Source of the DNA: Flavobacterium petrolei
Lineage (GTDB): Bacteria; Bacteroidota; Bacteroidia; Flavobacteriales; Flavobacteriaceae
Length of the DNA stretch: 64,000 bases
Reading direction: 5' to 3'
Assembly: GCF_003314435.2 (NCBI RefSeq)
Contig: NZ_QNVY02000004.1
Coordinates: forward strand, 300,810-364,809
Positions within the stretch are counted from its first letter, which is position 1; the number at the start of each line of letters is the position of its first letter. Below the pieces are notes generated by a model that ran no database searches, was not told the origin of the DNA, and worked only from the letters and a program-made list of their open reading frames with translations. The position numbers and the translations under genes were made by a program. Below, one piece after another: positions 55,161 through 64,000 of this stretch.

Positions 55161-56054
55161 ATGAAAAATCATATAAAAACTTTTTGGGCTTTTGCCCTTA
55201 TCATCGGCTTTGCCGTAAACACTTTTGCACAAGACAGTATAAAAGCACCGCTAAATTTAGGCAAGATAGAACCGTACCAAATGCAAGTAACTTATGACAA
55301 GACTACTCATTTGATTTTCCCAACCGCCATACGTTATGTGGATTTGGGAAGCGAATACCTGATTGCAGGAAAAGCAGAAGATGCGGAAAACGTACTTCGT
55401 GTAAAAGCATCGGTAAAAGATTTCGAAACGGAAACCAATTTTTCGGTAATTACCAATGACGGTCGATTTTACAGCTTCAATGTATATTATAGTGCTTATC
55501 CGGAAGCGTTGAGTTACGATCTGCTGACAATGCAAAAAGCAGTGGATAAGGAAAATGGAAATGATGTGCTTTTTGAAGAATTGGGTAACAATTCGCCATC
55601 ATTGTCAGGTTTGCTTTTGGAAACGATTTACAAAAAAGACCAGCGAATTGTAAAGCATATCGGTGCTAAAAGTTTCGGTATTCAGTTTATCCTAAAAGGA
55701 ATTTACATACACAATGGCAAATACTATTTCCATACAGAATTGAGAAACCGTACCAATGTGCCTTTCGGAATTGATTTTATCAATTTCAAAGTAGTAGATA
55801 AAAAAGTAGCCAAGCGTACCGTAGTGCAGGAAAGACCAATGATACCATTACGTACTTATAAGCCATTGAATGAGATTGGCGGGAAAGCAATCGAACAAAA
55901 CGTATTCCTTTTAGACCAGTTTACCATTGCCGATGACAAGGTTTTGCTGATTGAAATCTTTGAGAAAAACGGTGGCAGACACCAAACGCTTCAGGTAGAA
56001 AATTCCGATTTGATTAAGGCTAGTTTGATTAACGATATGCACCTTAAATTTTAG
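55161..56054 (+). CDS. traN: Conjugative transposon protein TraN (VirB9-like)
   Basis: A 297-aa periplasmic protein: signal peptide (FWAFALIIGFAVNTFAQ), then beta-rich domains (YDKTTHLIFPTAIRYVDLGS; ILKGIYIHNGKYYFHTELRN). VirB9-like in layout. Standard position after traM. Confidence 0.92.
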   Translation: MKNHIKTFWAFALIIGFAVNTFAQDSIKAPLNLGKIEPYQMQVTYDKTTHLIFPTAIRYVDLGSEYLIAGKAEDAENVLRVKASVKDFETETNFSVITNDGRFYSFNVYYSAYPEALSYDLLTMQKAVDKENGNDVLFEELGNNSPSLSGLLLETIYKKDQRIVKHIGAKSFGIQFILKGIYIHNGKYYFHTELRNRTNVPFGIDFINFKVVDKKVAKRTVVQERPMIPLRTYKPLNEIGGKAIEQNVFLLDQFTIADDKVLLIEIFEKNGGRHQTLQVENSDLIKASLINDMHLKF

Positions 56055-56081
56055 TAATCCATTAAACGTAATAACAGAAAA

Positions 56082-56642
56082 ATGAAAAAGTATATTTATA
56101 TAATGATGTTCTTCCTTATAGGCATCACTATCTCACAGGCACAACGAATGCTGCCTAAACAGAAAGGACTGGAGGTAAACGCAGGAATCTTATCCGATGT
56201 CTATCCCGACAGGAACTACTACCTCAATATTGGAATGACCTTAAACGGTAAAAATGGTAATTATCAGCTTTGGGCATTGGAATATACGTACCAGTATGAT
56301 GAGTATAAAAACCTCCGCTTACCACAGGAAACCTACACATCAGAAGGTGGTTATAGTTTCTTCATGTTGGGTGATACCCGTAAGAACATTACCCTGAATG
56401 CAGCAATAACTGGTGTACTGGGTTATGAAAGCATTAACCGTGGCGAAGCTTTGTTGTATGACGGGGCAAAAATACTGACTGAGGACAATTTCATTTACGG
56501 CGCAGGCGGACGGCTGTCTTTTGAAACATACCTGTCCGACCGTTTTGTGTTGATTCTTCAGGGTCGCACAAAAGTTTTGTGGGGTACGGACCTGGAACAG
56601 TTCCGACCTTCAGCCGGTCTGGGATTGAGGATTAACTTTTAA
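56082..56642 (+). CDS. traO: Conjugal transfer protein TraO
   Basis: A 186-aa outer-membrane-type protein: signal peptide (YIYIMMFFLIGITISQAQ) and a small beta-barrel ending GAGLRINF-like (SAGLGLRINF), with terminal Phe. TraO of CTnDOT type. Normal length. Confidence 0.9.
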   Translation: MKKYIYIMMFFLIGITISQAQRMLPKQKGLEVNAGILSDVYPDRNYYLNIGMTLNGKNGNYQLWALEYTYQYDEYKNLRLPQETYTSEGGYSFFMLGDTRKNITLNAAITGVLGYESINRGEALLYDGAKILTEDNFIYGAGGRLSFETYLSDRFVLILQGRTKVLWGTDLEQFRPSAGLGLRINF

Positions 56643-56653
56643 AATATAAAACA

Positions 56654-57094
56654 ATGATAACATTTTTTAATAAATTCAGAATAGGATTACTGTCAATGTA
56701 TGTATTGCTGGGAATCCTGATAAGTTCCGTTTCATCCTGTAGCAAAGACGAACTGGAAATACAAAATGATTTCCCTTTTGAGGTAAAGGTGATGCCCATA
56801 CCCAAAGAAATTGCTAATGGCAATACCGTGGAGATTAGGCTGACGATACAGCCAACCGGCAATTATAACAACACGCAATACTATCTTCGCTACTTTCAGT
56901 TTGACGGACAAGGAACTTTGCAGTATAACGATACGTCACCTTATCTGCCCAACGATTTGTACCCGTTGCAGGCTAAGCAATTCAGATTGTATTATACTTC
57001 GAACTCCACCGTCTCCCAATCCTTTGATGTATGGATTTCGGATAATTTCGGGAACGAAAGGCAGTTGAGTTTTGAGTTTAACAGCAGTAATTAG
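56654..57094 (+). CDS. traQ: DUF3872 lipoprotein TraQ
   Basis: A 146-aa lipoprotein: leader with lipobox ISSVSSCSKDELE, then a beta-sandwich domain (VKVMPIPKEIANGNTVEIRL). It matches DUF3872, named TraQ. It is the last tra gene here; no TraP (primase-like) gene lies between traO and traQ as in CTnDOT. Confidence 0.88.
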   Translation: MITFFNKFRIGLLSMYVLLGILISSVSSCSKDELEIQNDFPFEVKVMPIPKEIANGNTVEIRLTIQPTGNYNNTQYYLRYFQFDGQGTLQYNDTSPYLPNDLYPLQAKQFRLYYTSNSTVSQSFDVWISDNFGNERQLSFEFNSSN

Positions 57095-57143
57095 CCGTCA
57101 GATATAGGTTTTTATGCTCTCACTATAAAGTTCGTATTTAATC

Positions 57144-57174
57144 ACAACCCGAAGATCATCTTCGGGTTGTTTTA
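57144..57174 (+). terminator. Intrinsic terminator of the tra operon
   Basis: ACAACCCGAAGAT and its inverse form a perfect 13-bp stem around one base, followed by TTTTA. It lies 50 bp after the traQ stop. Confidence 0.85.
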
Positions 57175-57296
57175 TTTGCTATTACCCTATGGATCTCTAT
57201 TAAGCTCATTGTATAACTGAATAAACATTATTATCTTGGTTCTAATTTGTGGCATCCAAAGACTATTTTTAATAATGAGATTTTAACAACATTCCT

Positions 57297-57869
57297 ATGA
57301 AAGATGTAATAGCACTTACCAATAGATTTTATATCGAAATGTCCCGAAAAGTACTCTCTGAAAAGGAATATGATGTATTGCAAAAGCTCCTGATAGAAAA
57401 AATGACGCTTCAGGAAGTGGCCGCCATTTATGGGGTCACCGGTGAACGTGTTCGCCAAATTTACGCGAAAACGTATAAAAAAGTAAAGAGCGTAACCCAG
57501 TTACTTGCTGAAATTGATGACTATAAGCACAAATTGGAACAGTTAAAATACGACTTTAAATGCGAGACTCAACAAATTAAAAAAGGTGAGACTCAACAAA
57601 TTAAAAAAAGAAAAAATAAAATCGAAACTGACCTGCAAAAAAAGCTTTATAAAAGCCATTTTCCTTTTAGTAAGAGAATGAATAGTATGATGGAGGTTTT
57701 AGATATTCACACCATAGGTCAGCTTTGCGAGATACCTTTGACAGATTTTCATCGTTTCAAGGGATTCCAAAAACAGTGCAAAAAAGAACTAATCGCATTT
57801 ATAGAGTTTGAAAGCATTGAAAATCTTTTTGAAGGATTTTCTGTGTGGAAAACACAGCCAATTCAGTAA
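57297..57869 (+). CDS. Sigma-70 region 4-like protein with alpha-CTD-like C-terminus
   Basis: A 190-aa protein. Residues 10-65 resemble sigma region 4 (LSEKEYDVLQKLLIEKMTLQ, then EVAAIYGVTGERVRQIYAKT, the recognition helix). The middle is a basic coiled coil with an eight-residue duplication (ETQQIKKG). The last 60 residues resemble the RNA polymerase alpha C-terminal helix-hairpin-helix (LDIHTIGQLCEIPLTDFHRF). No region 2 is present, so it is not a full sigma factor; it may be a transcription cofactor. The function is inferred. Confidence 0.65.
   Translation: MKDVIALTNRFYIEMSRKVLSEKEYDVLQKLLIEKMTLQEVAAIYGVTGERVRQIYAKTYKKVKSVTQLLAEIDDYKHKLEQLKYDFKCETQQIKKGETQQIKKRKNKIETDLQKKLYKSHFPFSKRMNSMMEVLDIHTIGQLCEIPLTDFHRFKGFQKQCKKELIAFIEFESIENLFEGFSVWKTQPIQ
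57564..57611 (+). repeat. 24-bp tandem duplication inside the sigma-like gene
   Basis: Two copies of a 24-bp unit beginning GAGACTCAACAAATTAAAAA lie at 57564 and 57588; the first 21 bases are identical. The unit is in frame and adds eight residues to a coiled coil. Confidence 0.85.
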
Positions 57870-58106
57870 TTTGGAATGACAGAAAATCCAGTTATAGTAA
57901 GGCGACGTTCTTTTGCTTCTCCTATGTTTGTATAATATAATCTAAGTGAAGAAGGGCGAGAGCAGATTTTGCTTTAAATAGCCTTATGGTATATTCAAGA
58001 AAAGAGACTGCCTCCTCTTCTTTAACCTTTTAGAATCTGAACAGAATGTAAGGAATTTGCTCATTATAATGAGTCTTATAGCCAGTATATCCAGTCAGGA
58101 GAAAAG
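57870..58106. other. Non-coding leader of the IS110 element
   Basis: 237 bp between the sigma-like gene and the transposase. IS110-group elements carry their bridge RNA in the leader upstream of the transposase, so one may be encoded here. No terminal inverted repeats are expected in this family and none were seen; the left end is not defined. Confidence 0.4.
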
Positions 58107-59174
58107 ATGAAGAAAGGTTATCACTTACCTAAACCAGATAAGATGAAGGTATTATTAAAGCAGACAGTAGGAATTGATGTTGCACAAAATGAATTAGTTG
58201 TATCGCTTGGTAGAATGGATGAGCAGATTAGCATAGAAGTCTATGCCTACAAAGTATTTCCCAATACTAAAAAAGGATTTTCAAGTCTTGTATCATGGGT
58301 AAATAAGCAGACGTCAATTACAACTGAAGTACGTTACGTAATGGAAGCTACAGGAGTCTACCATGAATCCTTAGCCTACTATCTTTGCAATATTAAAAAA
58401 CAAGTAAGTATCGTTTTGCCAAACAAGATCAGTAATTATGCCCGAACACTTGACATAAAAACTATAACTGACAAGAGTGCTTCACAAGCCATTGCGAGAT
58501 TCGGTTTAGAAAGACAACTGGAAAGTTGGCAACCTCCTTTAAAAATATTCAATGACTTGAGAAATCTTTGCCGAGAACGTGAGCAGCTGGTACAGGAGCG
58601 TACAATGCTAAAAAACCAGCTTCATGCAGAACGCACTTCGGCAAGATCAAGTGAAAGCTCCGTGAAACGAACTAAAAAAAGAATAACTCTTATTGATTTA
58701 CAGGAAAAGGAGATAAGAGCAGAGATTGCCATACTTATCAAAGAAGATAATGCTCTAGTCGAAAAGATGAAAATAGTATCTTCTATTCCTGGAATTGGGA
58801 ATATAACTGCTGTAACCATTATCGCCGAAACAAACGGATTCGAGTTAATAAAAAATAAAAGACAGTTGGTGAGTTATGCAGGATTAGATGTAAGAGAAAA
58901 AACATCTGGAACCTCAGTGAAATCTAAACCTAGAATATCCAAGCGAGGTAATAGGAATTTAAGAAAGGTAATGCACTTTCCGGCACTGGCTGCAATCCGG
59001 ACAGATGAAAGATTCAAAGATATTTTTTTAAGAATAGTTTCAAAGCATGGAATTAAAATGAAGGCAATAGTTGCCATCCAAAGGAAATTATTGGAATTGA
59101 CATATATACTATGGAAAAATAATGCATATTATGACTCAGCATATCAATACAGCATAATTTCATCAGAAGTATAA
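58107..59174 (+). mobile_element. IS110-family transposase (recombinase)
   Basis: A 355-aa transposase. The N-terminal RuvC-like DEDD domain shows QTVGIDVAQNELVVSLGR and VMEATGVYHESLAYYL. The C-terminal Transposase_20 domain has SIPGIGNITAVTIIAETNGF and VSYAGLDVREKTSGTSVKSK, with the catalytic serine region, then KRGNRNLRKVMHFPA. The reading frame is intact. The ATG at 58107 follows an AGGAG-like sequence; the ATG at 58143 (MKVLLKQ) is an alternative. A short hairpin (TTGGG ... CCCAA, 59178-59193) follows the stop. Confidence 0.9.
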
Positions 59175-59398
59175 TAATTGGGAAATAGCCCAAAACTATA
59201 TCTTACAATTTAAAAGGGTACTGGCTCGCTTGCTATTATCGCAGGATTTTACATGTTCAATTTTAAGAAATTCTCTTTTTTAAATAAGTAGATTTCTTTA
59301 TCCCAAGTCAAAGCTATTGAATGCACTTTTGGGTTCTATTTATTAGGTTTGATGCGCTAATATTGGTAAATTGCGATATTTAACTTTACATTTAAAAC
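59175..59398. other. Spacer between IS110 transposase and nhaA
   Basis: 224 bp holding the IS110 right end and the nhaA promoter. A small 5-bp stem hairpin is at 59178-59193. No perfect -7 box; TAACTTTA near 59381-59388 is the closest match. Confidence 0.3.
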
Positions 59399-60586
59399 AT
59401 GAAGGATAAGATCAATCTAAAGATTTTCAAAGACTTTGTTCAATCAAGTAATTTCGGAGGTTTGCTCCTTTTTTTATGCGTGGTGATCTCGTTGATAGTT
59501 GCAAATACATCAATGGCCGTACCGTTACAAAATTTATTGGACACAAAACTGGGTTTTGAAAATGAAGCCATACACCTGAATTATTCAGTAAGCATGTGGA
59601 TTAACGATGGATTGATGGCAATATTCTTTCTGCTGGTAGGTCTGGAAATTAAAAGAGAAATTGTTGAAGGAGAGCTCTCTTCTCCCAAGAAAGCTATTTT
59701 GCCAATAATCGCTGCCATTGGCGGTGCAGTTGTACCGGCTTTGATTTATATAAGTTTCAATTCTGGAAGTGAAACGGTTTCGGGCTGGGGAATTCCGATG
59801 GCTACCGATATCGCTTTTGCATTGGCCGTGATTTCTCTCTTGGACAAAAGGGTTCCAACCAGTTTAAAAATATTTTTGGCAGCTTTGGCCATTGTGGATG
59901 ATCTGATTGCCATTTTAGTAATTGCTGTTTTCTATTCATCAGGAATTGAGTTATCCTACTTGGGCTATGCAGGGATTGGAATTGCAATACTGATTTTGAT
60001 GAACCGATTAAATGTGAAGAATCCCTATCTGTATTTGATACCAGGAGTGTTTGTGTGGTATTTTGTACATCATTCCGGCATTCATGCAACTATTGCGGGC
60101 GTACTGGTAGCTATGACCCTGCCAACTAATAATACAGCGGTTGAATCTCCATTGGAGAGGCTGGAACATGCGCTTGTAAAACCAGTTAACTTTTTAATCA
60201 TTCCCATTTTTGCATTTGCCAACACAAATATTACAATTCGCCACGAAATGATTGAAGGCTTGACTTCTCCATTAGGCTTAGGTATCTCTTTGGGACTGAT
60301 ATTTGGAAAACCGATCGGAATAGTCGCTACCTCACTTATATGCTCCAGATTAGGAGTCGGTCAGTTACCAGCGAACAGTAATTTAATTCACATGATTGGA
60401 TTGGGATTGCTAGCCGGTATAGGCTTTACAATGTCAATCTTCATCTCTATGCTTTCTTTTGACAATCAGCTATTTATTGAAGAAGCAAAATTATCAGTAT
60501 TAATTGCTTCATTGGTTGCTGGGATATTAGGGTATTTAATTTTGAAGTCATCGAGCAAAGGCAAATACACGAATGCTGAAGCTTAG
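59399..60586 (+). CDS. nhaA: Na+/H+ antiporter NhaA
   Basis: A 395-aa inner-membrane antiporter with about 12 helices. Signature stretches are GIPMATDIAFALAVISLL and the catalytic Asp pair in LAALAIVDDLIAILVIAVFY. It exchanges external protons for internal Na+ and sustains pH and salt balance. It is single and convergent with sulP; unrelated to conjugation, so it is cargo. Confidence 0.95.
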   Translation: MKDKINLKIFKDFVQSSNFGGLLLFLCVVISLIVANTSMAVPLQNLLDTKLGFENEAIHLNYSVSMWINDGLMAIFFLLVGLEIKREIVEGELSSPKKAILPIIAAIGGAVVPALIYISFNSGSETVSGWGIPMATDIAFALAVISLLDKRVPTSLKIFLAALAIVDDLIAILVIAVFYSSGIELSYLGYAGIGIAILILMNRLNVKNPYLYLIPGVFVWYFVHHSGIHATIAGVLVAMTLPTNNTAVESPLERLEHALVKPVNFLIIPIFAFANTNITIRHEMIEGLTSPLGLGISLGLIFGKPIGIVATSLICSRLGVGQLPANSNLIHMIGLGLLAGIGFTMSIFISMLSFDNQLFIEEAKLSVLIASLVAGILGYLILKSSSKGKYTNAEA

Positions 60587-60714
60587 ATTTGAGCCTCTGC
60601 AATACTTTAAATATTTATTGTTTGAAGTTAATTTATAGTGCCAAACATATAATCACCCAATATTTGATAGATCCGAAAATTTAGTTGAAAACTATAGACT
60701 GAAAATCATAAAAA

Positions 60715-60756
60715 AACATCGAAAACCAGAAATTTTTTCTTGTGGCTTTCGATGTT
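60715..60756. terminator. Bidirectional terminator between nhaA and sulP
   Basis: AACATCGAAAACCA and TGGCTTTCGATGTT form a 14-bp stem with one mismatched pair, flanked by an A-run on the left (60711-60716) and a T-run within the loop. It lies between two convergent genes. Confidence 0.6.
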
Positions 60757-60774
60757 GATAAGGATAATGAAATA

Positions 60775-62310
60775 TTACTTATTTGTCATTACTTTATAAG
60801 TTGGATCTTCAATAATATTTACATCAATGACCGACTCGGCATTTCTTAGCAGCTGCCTGCAGTCTTGGCTTAAATGGCGTAAATGTAGTTTTTTACCCTC
60901 CTTGTGATACTTCTCTGTAATTTTATTCAAGGCTTCAATTGCGGACATATCTACAACTTTGCTTTCCTTGAAATCTATTATCACCTCATCGGGATCGTTT
61001 ACAACATCAAATTTTTCTGTAAATGCCATAGCAGAGCCAAAGAACAGCGGGCCAAAAATTTCGTAATGCTTTACACCATCTTCATCTACATACTTTCTTG
61101 CACGTATTCGTTTGGCACTTTCCCAGGCAAATACAAGAGCTGAAATAACCACGCCTATCAAAACGGCTAAAGCTAAGTTATGTAATAGTACAGTTATAAC
61201 TGCTACCAGCATACCAATAAAAATGTCGTGTCGAGGCATTTTATTAATAATTCGAAAGCTGACCCACTCAAATGTGCCTATAGCTACCATCATCATCACC
61301 CCGACTAATGCCGCCATTGGAATTTGCTCGATTACAGGACCTGCAACCAGAATGATCAATAAGATTGCTATAGCTGCAACTATTGCAGAAAGTCTGGCTC
61401 TTCCTCCAGCTCCGATATTCACTAAAGTCTGGGCAACCATTGCACATCCACCCATTCCTCCGAAGAAACCGTTGGTGATATTGGCTATACCTTGTGCGGC
61501 AGCCTCACGGTTAGATTGTCCTTTTGTGCTGGTTATTTCATCAACCATATTAAGCGTTAACAGACTTTCAATCAATCCAACTCCTGCCATTACCAAGGCA
61601 TAAGGGAAAATAATTTTCAATGTTTCCAGACTAAAAGGAATAGCAGGGATATGAAATGAAGGTAAAGAACCTCCTACAGAGGCGATATCAATTACTTTTT
61701 TAGTATCAATGCCGAAAAAATATACAATACCAAAGACAACTATTATTGCTACTAAAGATGCTGGAACCGCCTTTGTAAATTTTGGCAATATAAATACGAT
61801 AGCTATAGTTAATAATGTCAATCCAGCCATTAGATAAAGCGCCGGTCCCTGCATCCAACCTTCTATCCCGTTTTCTACAACTTTAAATTGAGCTACCTGT
61901 GCCATAAAAATGATTACTGCAAGACCGTTTAAGAAACCATACATTACCGGTTGTGGGATCAAGCGGACAAATTTACCCAGCTTAAAAATTCCTACTGAAA
62001 ATTGCAGTAGACCTGCTAATATAACCGCAGCAAAAAGATATTCCACACCATGCGATGCAGCCAATGCAATAAGTACGACTACCGTTGCTCCAGCACCTCC
62101 GGAAACCATTCCGGGTCTGCCTCCCAAGATTGCTGTAACAATACCCATTAAAAACGCTGCATAAAGCCCTGTCAAAGGCGAAAGCCCTGCCAGAATAGCA
62201 AAGGATAAAGACTCAGGTATCATGGTCATAGCCACTGCAAGACCCGCAAGAATTTCATTTTTGTAATTAATTTTCTGTTTGAAATCAAACAAATTGATAA
62301 TTTTCTGCAT
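60775..62310 (-). CDS. SulP family anion transporter with STAS domain
   Basis: A 511-aa transporter. The membrane part (1 to about 395) has the SulP patterns MTMIPESLSFAILAGLSPLT and GFFGGMGGCAMVAQTLVNIG. The C-terminal STAS domain (about 410-505) has FKESKVVDMSAIEALNKITE. It likely moves sulfate or bicarbonate. Substrate cannot be told from sequence. Convergent with nhaA. Confidence 0.9.
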   Translation of the reverse strand: MQKIINLFDFKQKINYKNEILAGLAVAMTMIPESLSFAILAGLSPLTGLYAAFLMGIVTAILGGRPGMVSGGAGATVVVLIALAASHGVEYLFAAVILAGLLQFSVGIFKLGKFVRLIPQPVMYGFLNGLAVIIFMAQVAQFKVVENGIEGWMQGPALYLMAGLTLLTIAIVFILPKFTKAVPASLVAIIVVFGIVYFFGIDTKKVIDIASVGGSLPSFHIPAIPFSLETLKIIFPYALVMAGVGLIESLLTLNMVDEITSTKGQSNREAAAQGIANITNGFFGGMGGCAMVAQTLVNIGAGGRARLSAIVAAIAILLIILVAGPVIEQIPMAALVGVMMMVAIGTFEWVSFRIINKMPRHDIFIGMLVAVITVLLHNLALAVLIGVVISALVFAWESAKRIRARKYVDEDGVKHYEIFGPLFFGSAMAFTEKFDVVNDPDEVIIDFKESKVVDMSAIEALNKITEKYHKEGKKLHLRHLSQDCRQLLRNAESVIDVNIIEDPTYKVMTNK

Positions 62311-62780
62311 AAAGATTTATGTTTAAAGTTGTAAAATGTAAATAGAAAAGTAGGTACACGAAAGCAAAACCTTCGGATACGACAGAGAAGCCAATAAATT
62401 AAAATTGGGAAATATAACAGTTAGCCTAAGATCAAGGCGGAGTAACTTGAGATGATATTTGTACTGTTCTTTTCATTGAGTTATGCAAAAATACATTTTC
62501 TAGATATTTTACACAACCTAATGCAAAATAAAACTAGAAAAAGTTGTTTTATAACACAGAATCTTTTCTTTGGTGGCTGATGTGGAAAGAAAAGAAGTCG
62601 GCTGAAACAACGAAAGGGATAATGAATATCCCTTAGAAATAAGATTCCAACCTGTTTGGTAAAATGCGGAGTTAGGAAGTGCGAAAGGTGCATTTTGGTA
62701 AAGTGGTTGCACCGATTTGGCGCAAAAAGACTGTCCCGACCATCGGAAGGGAGTGTCTTTTTGCCGCCCGATTTTGACTA
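62311..62780. other. Intergenic region with hairpins between sulP and the PRTRC gene
   Basis: 470 bp. It contains the sulP promoter (no perfect -7 box found), a perfect 8-bp hairpin (AAGGGATA ... TATCCCTT, 62614-62634) and the larger hairpin at 62722-62764. Open frames here are antisense or random. Confidence 0.4.
62722..62764 (-). terminator. Terminator-like hairpin after the PRTRC ThiF gene
   Basis: GCAAAAAGAC and GTCTTTTTGC form a perfect 10-bp outer stem, extended by a partly paired GC-rich inner part. The A-run in the left arm reads as a T-run on the minus strand. It lies just downstream of the ThiF stop (62781). Confidence 0.65.
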
Positions 62781-63590
62781 TCAGGCGACTTTTATGGGGT
62801 GGGTACGAAAGTCTTTCAGATTGTGGAAAAAGCCTCTGTACGGAGTCATACCATACCGAAATAAGCTCCATAAAAGCGAACAGCCCATTTGTGTTAAAGA
62901 GGAATTGATAAACAAATCCTGTTTCTCCAAAGCTTCCGCTAAACTGCAACTCGGTGTTTCATCGTGTTGTTCGGACTGCTTCAATAATTCTCCAAATTCT
63001 TCCGTAATCATTGGCAGGCTTGCCACCGTTTCGTATTTCTCCGAATTGGGTTGATGAATGTTTCCTATGGTAGACAGTAACACTTGCCCTGTATGCTGGC
63101 TGTTGCCAAAATCCAACCAATATTTCGGTTCATCCCTGTGGTGTCTGCGTTTACAAATTTCTTTCAGAATTTCGGCAACTCCAAACCTCGCCTTTATATT
63201 ATCCACGCAGGTAATGTAAATAGTTGCCTGTGCTTCTTCGGGTATTCTGCCCAAACTGTCCTTTTCAAACTTTGTGGTTTCGGCTTTCCAATTTGTCCCT
63301 GAAAAGCGGTTTGCACGGTTAATTAGTGCAACGGATTTGTATAACCCTGTTTCAATTTCGGCAAAACGCTGTCTTCCTAAATTGGCATTGGTCACAATAT
63401 CATCATCCCACAAACGCACCAGTAAGCCTGCGTGTCCCAATTCGATTAAGCTGTGGTTTATTTCCATTAAAGCGGTCAAAACCTTTGAGCCTGTACCACC
63501 TGCACCGATTAAGTTTACCGTAATGGGATTGGTGGGAGTTATCAAATAGTTATCTGTAAAATGTACTTTTAGTTTTTCGGTATTCATCAC
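62781..63590 (-). CDS. PRTRC system ThiF family protein
   Basis: A 269-aa E1-like (ThiF/MoeB) protein. The nucleotide-binding loop is NLIGAGGTGSKVLTALMEIN (about 25-45), followed by VRLWDDDIVTNANLGRQRFA and the adenylation-associated CVDN. No catalytic Cys of classical E1 position is obvious. PRTRC systems couple this protein with a ParB-related and other unknown proteins on plasmids and ICEs; the role is unknown. It overlaps the next gene by 4 bp. Confidence 0.88.
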   Translation of the reverse strand: MMNTEKLKVHFTDNYLITPTNPITVNLIGAGGTGSKVLTALMEINHSLIELGHAGLLVRLWDDDIVTNANLGRQRFAEIETGLYKSVALINRANRFSGTNWKAETTKFEKDSLGRIPEEAQATIYITCVDNIKARFGVAEILKEICKRRHHRDEPKYWLDFGNSQHTGQVLLSTIGNIHQPNSEKYETVASLPMITEEFGELLKQSEQHDETPSCSLAEALEKQDLFINSSLTQMGCSLLWSLFRYGMTPYRGFFHNLKDFRTHPIKVA

Positions 63591-64000
63591 AAAAGATTTT
63601 TAAGGGTTTTGTTGTTCTTTTTCAATACATCTTTAGGAAAGGCTTCACCTGTTTCAATCAATTTTTTCCAAAGGCTTACGCAATTCCCTTTTATGGGATT
63701 TTGTTTTCCTAATAAATGGCTGAAATAGCTGTTAAAAAAGTAGTCTTCCCAAGCATCGGTAAATTCCTCTACAGAAGCAGAATTTTTAATGTCTATACTT
63801 ACAGTTCCCATACATACTTTACCATCTTCATAAATGTTGAAGAAAGGAGCAAAATACAATGGTGTATTTTCTGTTGGTCTTCTGTCAGTAGTAAGAGCAA
63901 ATACGGCAAGGCTGTTTTTACTAGCATACCAAAGCATTGACGGTACAGACGCTTTGCCGTTGGGCATGCCCAAGCCGTTTACAAAATACAATTGCTGTTC
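63587..64000 (-). CDS. PRTRC system protein B (partial, 5' end outside the window)
   Basis: The frame runs from the stop at 63587 to the window edge (138 residues visible) and is open beyond it. It shows the PRTRC-B pattern FVNGLGMPNGKASVPSMLWY and TPLYFAPFFNIYEDGKVCMG. A Met at 63991 is internal. It overlaps the ThiF gene by 4 bp (ATGA). Function unknown; the PRTRC set lies on ICEs and large plasmids. Confidence 0.85.
   Translation of the reverse strand, partial: EQQLYFVNGLGMPNGKASVPSMLWYASKNSLAVFALTTDRRPTENTPLYFAPFFNIYEDGKVCMGTVSIDIKNSASVEEFTDAWEDYFFNSYFSHLLGKQNPIKGNCVSLWKKLIETGEAFPKDVLKKNNKTLKNLL

Noticed and set aside
62656..63054. 132-aa plus-strand frame near the PRTRC ThiF gene
   Set aside because: It is antisense to ThiF, whose motifs are clear, and shows no known domain.
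1..64000. CRISPR array, tRNA, rRNA, integrase or attachment site
   Set aside because: No regularly spaced direct repeats with spacers, no cloverleaf-like sequence and no tyrosine or serine recombinase frame was recognised.

Overview
The window looks like the inside of a large CTnDOT-type integrative conjugative element (ICE) from a Bacteroidota bacterium, probably of the Flavobacteriia or Sphingobacteriia. Evidence is the AT-rich composition, the Bacteroidota -7 promoter box (TAnnTTTG) before several genes, a complete Bacteroides-style tra set, RteC, MobA/MobB/MobC and PRTRC genes. No integrase, attachment site, rRNA or tRNA is seen, so both element ends lie outside. The genus cannot be decided from the sequence alone.

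Layout. 1-9.9 kb (+): DNA-processing block with a DUF4099/DUF3945 protein, topoisomerase III, a broken ORF6N gene, a DUF1896 protein and a 1798-aa N6-methyltransferase/helicase, followed by rteC (-). 10.9-35.7 kb (-): a metal-resistance island. It holds CDF transporter, TonB receptor, Zn/Cd-type P-ATPase, isoprenylcysteine methyltransferase-like protein, CzcB adaptor, CzcA-TolC fusion, Fur regulator, multicopper oxidase with an outer-membrane tail, haem-binding protein, DUF3347 and DUF305 proteins, copper P-ATPase, an HMA-AraC fusion regulator and an ars operon. Three small exported Cys-rich proteins sharing a C-terminal IW(Q/H)PPK motif are spaced through it. 35.8-40.9 kb (-): mobC, a small mer-like operon (CadC-like repressor, MerTP, GDCCVxC protein), mobB and mobA. 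40.9-41.6 kb: a non-coding region with a long hairpin (candidate oriT) and an AT-rich tract.

41.6-57.1 kb (+): parA/traA, traB, a traD-like gene, then traE to traQ, closed by a strong terminator. Between the traD-like gene and traE sits an inverted two-gene cassette, an OLD-family ATPase/TOPRIM nuclease plus a UvrD-like helicase. This is the architecture of the Gabija anti-phage system, carried as cargo with its own promoter. 57.3-62.3 kb: a sigma-region-4/alpha-CTD-like protein, an IS110-family transposase, NhaA and a SulP transporter. 62.8-64 kb (-): PRTRC ThiF and PRTRC protein B, the latter cut by the window edge.

How it works together. Relaxase (MobB, MobA), coupling protein (MobC), TraG ATPase and the TraE-TraQ channel move the DNA; topoisomerase and methyltransferase/helicase process or protect it; RteC probably links excision to regulation. 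The cargo gives the host export and oxidation of Zn/Cd/Co, Cu and arsenic, plus phage defence. Several genes are decaying: ORF6N, one HMA protein, and the arsenate reductase, whose second codon is a stop.
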